This document shows positions 6,688 to 9,306 of a stretch of DNA of 9,306 nt, in pieces. The notes under the pieces were generated by a model. The model saw only the letters and a list, made by a program, of their open reading frames with translations. It did no database searches and was not told where the DNA came from. Origin of the DNA: Actinomycetota bacterium (GTDB taxonomy: Bacteria > Actinomycetota > Acidimicrobiia > IMCC26256 > JACDBD01). How positions within the stretch are numbered: position 1 is the stretch's first letter; every line of letters begins with the position of its first letter. The stretch is taken from assembly GCA_013695115.1 (NCBI GenBank), contig JACDBD010000072.1, forward strand, positions 1 through 9,306. The letters run 5' to 3'. The position numbers and the translations under genes were made by a program.

Positions 6688-6714
6688 CGCTGAGACTGAT
6701 GGAGGGGCGACCCG

Positions 6715-7614
6715 GTGGAGCTACGCCATCTCGACACCCTGCTGGCCATCGCCGAGGAGGGCTCGTTCACCGCTGCGGCCGACGTCCTGGCCACGGTCCA
6801 GTCGAACGTCTCCGAGCAGGTCCGCCAGCTCGAGGAGGAGCTCGGGGCGCCCCTGCTCGTCCGCAGTCGCAAAGGCGCCGCTCCGACCGAGTTCGGCGCC
6901 GTCGTCCTGGAACGGGCCCGACGGGTCCGGCGGGAGCTCGAGGCCATGCGGGCCGACGTCTCGATGCTCCAGGGGCTCCAGGCCGGTCACGCCAGCCTGG
7001 GCGTGGTCGGGACCGCGAGCCGGTGGCTGATCCCGGCGCTCGTCGCCGACCTGCGGGTGCTCGCCCCCGGAGTGCAGCTCCGCGTGAACGAGGCCGCCTC
7101 GGAGCGCCTGTTCGTGGAGGTCGCCGAGGGCGAGTTGGCCCAGGCGGTTGTGACCGAGCCGGTGGCTGATCGGCGTCTCGACCTCGAGCACCTGCTCGAC
7201 GAGGAGCTGGTCGGCCTGATTCCTGCCGACGGTCCCGACCTCGGGCCCGAGCCGGTCGCCCTGGCCCGCTTCACCGAGGAGCCGCTCGTCCTGCCTCCGC
7301 CCGACAACCCGCTGCGCCGCCAGGTCGAGGCCGCGGCTGCCGCCGAGGGGATCACGCTCGCGGTCCCGATCGAGATCGAGGGCATCCGGCTCATCGCCGA
7401 CATGGTCGCCGCCGGCGGTGGCGTCTCGGTGCTCCCGGAGACGGCGATCCCGCCCGAGCTGCTCGGTGTGCGTCGCATCACCCTGGCGGGCGTGCCTCCT
7501 CGACGCCTCGGGCTCGTGACCGCGCGCGACGCTCAGCTGTCCTTGGCCGACCGGGCGGTCCGCGACAGTGTCCTGCGTCTCGTCAAGCGCCAGCAGGAAC
7601 TGATGGCGGGGTAG
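6715..7614 (+). CDS. LysR-type transcriptional regulator
   Basis: This is a 299-residue LysR-type regulator of normal length. Residues 2-60 form the winged helix-turn-helix (LRHLDTLLAIAEEGSFTAAA, then VQSNVSEQVRQLEEELGAPLLVRS, then PTEFG). The linker helix spans about 62-90. The effector-binding domain starts at LGVVGTASRWLIPALVADL (95-113) and includes ELVGLIP (164-170) and MVAAGGGVSVLPE (230-242). Such proteins are tetrameric DNA-binding regulators responding to a small-molecule co-inducer; the ligand is not predictable. The GTG at 6715 is preferred because GGAGGGG lies 7 bases upstream and MELRHLDTLL is the canonical family start. It is divergent from whiB, and LysR regulators often control a divergent neighbour. 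A T-N11-A dyad sits at the promoter. Confidence 0.95.
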   Translation: MELRHLDTLLAIAEEGSFTAAADVLATVQSNVSEQVRQLEEELGAPLLVRSRKGAAPTEFGAVVLERARRVRRELEAMRADVSMLQGLQAGHASLGVVGTASRWLIPALVADLRVLAPGVQLRVNEAASERLFVEVAEGELAQAVVTEPVADRRLDLEHLLDEELVGLIPADGPDLGPEPVALARFTEEPLVLPPPDNPLRRQVEAAAAAEGITLAVPIEIEGIRLIADMVAAGGGVSVLPETAIPPELLGVRRITLAGVPPRRLGLVTARDAQLSLADRAVRDSVLRLVKRQQELMAG

Positions 7615-7650
7615 CCGTGCCTCCAACGTGCGGACGAGCGTCCCGAAGGG

Positions 7651-7673
7651 CGGCGGCAGGTATCCTGCCGCCG
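7651..7673. promoter_or_regulatory. Perfect 10-bp hairpin between lysR-type and lapA-like genes
   Basis: Arms CGGCGGCAGG (7651-7660) and CCTGCCGCCG (7664-7673) are perfectly complementary around a TAT loop. It begins 37 bases after the LysR-type stop and ends 17 bases before the LapA-like ATG. No T-run follows. It may be a U-less terminator for the LysR-type gene or an operator dyad: TATCCT (7661-7666), a fair -10 hexamer, begins in the loop and runs into the 3' arm. Confidence 0.55.
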
Positions 7674-7690
7674 AGCGAGGGAGCTATGTG

Positions 7691-7948
7691 ATGGTCGACG
7701 AGGCACCGAGTCCGCGTCCGCAGAAGCGCCAACTGCCGCCGGCGCGTCTCATTGTCGCGGCGATCGCAGCGGCATTGGTCCTGTGGTTCGCGCTCGTCAA
7801 TACGCGGCGAGTGAAGATCGATTACATCGTCGTCGAGCGAGAGTCGCGCCTGATCTTCGTGATCCTGGGGTCGGCGTTGCTCGGAGCGCTCGCCGGGGCG
7901 TTGCTCCGCCGGGTCCGGCGGCGTGAGCACCACCGCGACGACGACTGA
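7691..7948 (+). CDS. LapA-domain (DUF1049-like) small membrane protein
   Basis: This is an 85-residue protein with two predicted membrane helices, LIVAAIAAALVLWFALVN (20-37) and LIFVILGSALLGALAGALL (54-72). They are joined by the short polar segment TRRVKIDYIVVERESR. The protein ends in a basic then acidic tail (RRVRRREHHRDDD). The pattern of helix, VN, VKIDY-like strand and small-residue-rich second helix matches the LapA (lipopolysaccharide assembly protein A) domain. In actinobacteria, which lack LPS, the role of these proteins is unknown. The ATG at 7691 is chosen because GAGGGAG lies 7 bases upstream; the frame extends to a GTG at 7628, but that extension would read through the hairpin. 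It may be cotranscribed with the LysR-type gene or have its own promoter. Confidence 0.85.
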   Translation: MVDEAPSPRPQKRQLPPARLIVAAIAAALVLWFALVNTRRVKIDYIVVERESRLIFVILGSALLGALAGALLRRVRRREHHRDDD

Positions 7949-7970
7949 CTCTCCCGCTCAGGCCGCTCAG

Positions 7971-7985
7971 GCCCGGCTCGCGGGC
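7971..7985. terminator. Weak hairpin between convergent genes
   Basis: GCCCG and CGGGC form a 5-bp GC stem around a GCTCG loop in the 48-base gap between the convergent LapA-like and VOC genes. No T-run follows on either strand. Just before it the nine-base unit CCGCTCAGG occurs twice in tandem (7954-7971). It is a possible bidirectional terminator, with low support. Confidence 0.25.
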
Positions 7986-7996
7986 GCTCGCCTTGG

Positions 7997-8761
7997 CTAG
8001 CGCGGCGCGATCAGCAGCCGGGCCCCGGCGACGATCCGCTCCTCTGCATCGCCCTCTGCGTCGGCTTCGAGCCGATCGACACCGGGTGCGCTCCCGGGCC
8101 GGTGCTCGAGCTTGACCCGCGCGCCCCCCGGCCATTCGAGCTCCACCCATCCCTCACCGACCGCGACCTCGTTCCCCTGGAGCATGCCGGCGAAGAAGCC
8201 GAGCGTTGCCTCCAACGAGGGCGTTGCCACGACGACCCGGCGCAGAAAGCCGGCTCGGTCACCGGGCGCGGGGGGATCGGGCCACCATTGCGGGTGCGCG
8301 TTGGGGCCGTGCTCGCGGACGTGAGCTACCAGCTCGGCCCGGGTGGCGAAGTCGTGGTGCGACTCGGCCAACTGCACGACCGTCCCGTGCGCCTCGCGGG
8401 GAAGGAGGAACGCCTCCTTCCAATGAGGATCGGAGAAATCCACGCCGACCGGCTGGAACCCCGATAGACGCACCCGATCGAGTGTGGCCTCGAGGTCGTC
8501 GACCTTGAACGTGAGATGGTGCGGCCCCTCGCCGTGGCGGACGAGGAAGCGCTCGAGGAAGTCGTTGTGCTCGACGTCCCACGGCTCGAGCAGCTCGGCG
8601 GTCATGCCTTCGACCTCGTCGCCCAGACGCACCTGCATCGGCCGGAAGCCGGGGCCGTTGCCGCCGAAGAGCACCAACCCGCCGAGCTCGCCCACCAGGA
8701 GGTCGAGTACGGGCGCGACGTCGCGCGTCGCCAGGGCCACGTGGTCGAGGTCGACGGTCAT
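7997..8761 (-). CDS. VOC (glyoxalase/dioxygenase-fold) family protein, two domains
   Basis: This is a 254-residue protein. The first vicinal-oxygen-chelate domain (1-135) starts LDHVALATRDVAPVLDLL, where H7 is the usual first metal ligand. E56 (TAELLEPWD), H81/H82 (GPHHLTFKVDDL) and E133 (VVQLAES) stand where the other ligands are expected. The residue order resembles methylmalonyl-CoA epimerase and glyoxalase-type proteins. The second half (about 172-254, FLRRVVVATPSLEATLGFFAGML) repeats the VOC secondary structure but has no histidine at the first ligand position, so it is probably structural. The substrate is unknown; epimerase, lyase or binding roles are possible. The ATG at 8761 overlaps the TGA of the upstream methyltransferase-like remnant as ATGA. 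The same frame is open to 8863, but that extension lacks protein character. Confidence 0.88.
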   Translation of the reverse strand: MTVDLDHVALATRDVAPVLDLLVGELGGLVLFGGNGPGFRPMQVRLGDEVEGMTAELLEPWDVEHNDFLERFLVRHGEGPHHLTFKVDDLEATLDRVRLSGFQPVGVDFSDPHWKEAFLLPREAHGTVVQLAESHHDFATRAELVAHVREHGPNAHPQWWPDPPAPGDRAGFLRRVVVATPSLEATLGFFAGMLQGNEVAVGEGWVELEWPGGARVKLEHRPGSAPGVDRLEADAEGDAEERIVAGARLLIAPR

Positions 8762-9069
8762 CGGCGCGTCAGGTCCCAGACGAGCGCGCCGGGCAGGCCG
8801 CGGAACGCGGCGACGGTCGCGTCCGGCACGAGGTTGCCGGGCTCGTCGTAGGTCTCCGACCACCGCGCGTACCCCGCCCGCGCGTCGAGCTCGGGGACGT
8901 CGATGCCCAGGCCATACGTGGCTTCCTCCTCGGAGCCCACGATGCCTGACTTCGTCGATCCGCGCCTCGGCGGTGGCGTCGTCGCCGTCGACCAGGTCCG
9001 GAACAGCGCGAGGCCCTCGACGCCCACGAGGAACTCGCGCAACCGGACGTGTCGGGTCACAATCGGCAC
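8758..9069 (-). pseudogene. Methyltransferase-like remnant lacking the SAM-binding core
   Basis: The open frame gives 103 residues from a GTG at 9069. IDVPELDARAGYARWSETYDEPGN (56-79) is the typical lead-in of a group of class I SAM-dependent methyltransferases. There the next 20-30 residues should bring the LDxxCGTG SAM-binding loop, but here the protein ends AAFRGLPGALVWDLTRR. That ending resembles the extreme C-terminus of such enzymes (from memory), so the catalytic core (roughly 130-150 residues) seems to be deleted in frame. The native stop is kept, as shown by the ATGA overlap with the VOC gene. Residues 24-42 (RTWSTATTPPPRRGSTKSG) look unnatural, and a neighbouring frame there reads sensibly, suggesting paired indels. 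The protein cannot be an active methyltransferase as read. It follows the PAP2 gene by 21 bases. A short intact protein of unknown role is the alternative. Confidence 0.6.
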
Positions 9070-9090
9070 GCTAGCGAGCGCCCGTCCGGG

Positions 9091-9306
9091 TCAGGCGGTG
9101 GTTTGCAGCGGTGCGCCCCGACCGGCCCGCGTGAACGTGCGGGCGATCGCGTAGCCGATGCCGAGGACGGCGAAGCCGCCCACCGCGTCGAGCAAGTAGT
9201 GGTTGCCGGTCAACACGATCGCCGCCACCGTGAGCGCGGGGTAGAGCGCGGCGAGGACCTTGGCCCAGGGTCGGCGCAGCCGCGGCACCAGCACGCACGC
9301 GCACCA
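9091..9306 (-). CDS. PAP2-family phosphatase, C-terminal part (5' end outside window)
   Basis: The minus-strand frame is open from the right edge to a TGA at 9091-9093, giving 71 residues without a start. The visible part reads WCACVLVPRLRRPWAKVL, then a membrane segment LAALYPALTVAAIVLTGNHY, then LLDAVGGFAVLGIGYAIART. NHYLLDAVGG matches the last conserved PAP2 motif (H...D...G), which supplies the catalytic histidine of membrane lipid phosphatases and of related inositol-phosphoryl transferases. The N-terminal motifs lie beyond the window. It acts in the cytoplasmic membrane on a lipid or isoprenoid phosphate; the exact substrate is unknown. It is upstream of, and probably cotranscribed with, the methyltransferase-like remnant and VOC gene. 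Confidence 0.82.
   Translation of the reverse strand, partial: WCACVLVPRLRRPWAKVLAALYPALTVAAIVLTGNHYLLDAVGGFAVLGIGYAIARTFTRAGRGAPLQTTA

Noticed and set aside
7628..7690. Upstream GTG start for the LapA-like protein
   Set aside because: It would add 21 residues encoded across the hairpin, without a better ribosome binding site; ATG 7691 has GAGGGAG at proper spacing.
7954..7971. Two tandem copies of CCGCTCAGG
   Set aside because: Only two copies are present; too little for a repeat array or CRISPR, and probably slippage.

Overview
The window is GC-rich and gene-dense, and its gene families point to an actinobacterium: a WhiB-type iron-sulfur regulator, a PAC2-family protein and an SCO6745-family protein are all typical of Actinomycetota. 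Acidimicrobiia is my best guess from the overall protein style, but that is inference only. I see no tRNA, rRNA, CRISPR array, insertion sequence, integrase or phage gene. No gene-free stretch exceeds about 155 bases.

Layout from left to right. (1) Bases 1-443 (+) are the 3' end of an M20 metallopeptidase gene. (2) It converges on a minus-strand operon, 3405 down to 450: family III (CaiB/BaiF) CoA-transferase, then an SCO6745-family protein (ATGA overlap), then a PAC2-family protein (26-base gap). (3) A 68-base divergent intergenic region separates this operon from a plus-strand ABC exporter pair, ATPase at 3474-4217 and ABC-2 permease at 4214-5041, which also share an ATGA overlap. (4) The permease converges on a minus-strand APH/ACAD10-type phosphotransferase (5061-6125). 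A whiB gene (6213-6560) lies upstream of it on the same strand. (5) whiB is divergent from a LysR-type regulator gene (6715-7614). The 154-base gap carries a promoter-like sequence overlapped by a perfect T-N11-A dyad, the classic LysR operator form. (6) A small LapA-domain membrane protein gene (7691-7948) follows, preceded by a perfect 10-bp hairpin. (7) It converges on a minus-strand set entering from the right edge: the 3' end of a PAP2-family phosphatase (9306-9091), a damaged methyltransferase-like ORF (9069-8758) and a tandem VOC/glyoxalase-fold protein (8761-7997). The last two share an ATGA overlap.

Much of the content fits acyl-CoA and small-molecule metabolism (CoA-transferase, ACAD10-like kinase, VOC protein), with a separate two-gene exporter and two regulators. 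I do not find a convincing undescribed multi-gene system. The observations most worth a second look are the methyltransferase-like remnant, which appears to have lost its SAM-binding core and to carry a compensated frameshift pair, and the LysR-type dyad in the whiB/lysR gap. Weaker leads are the conserved-looking -10 hexamers placed just upstream of several start codons (possible leaderless mRNAs) and the CoA-transferase/SCO6745/PAC2 operon.
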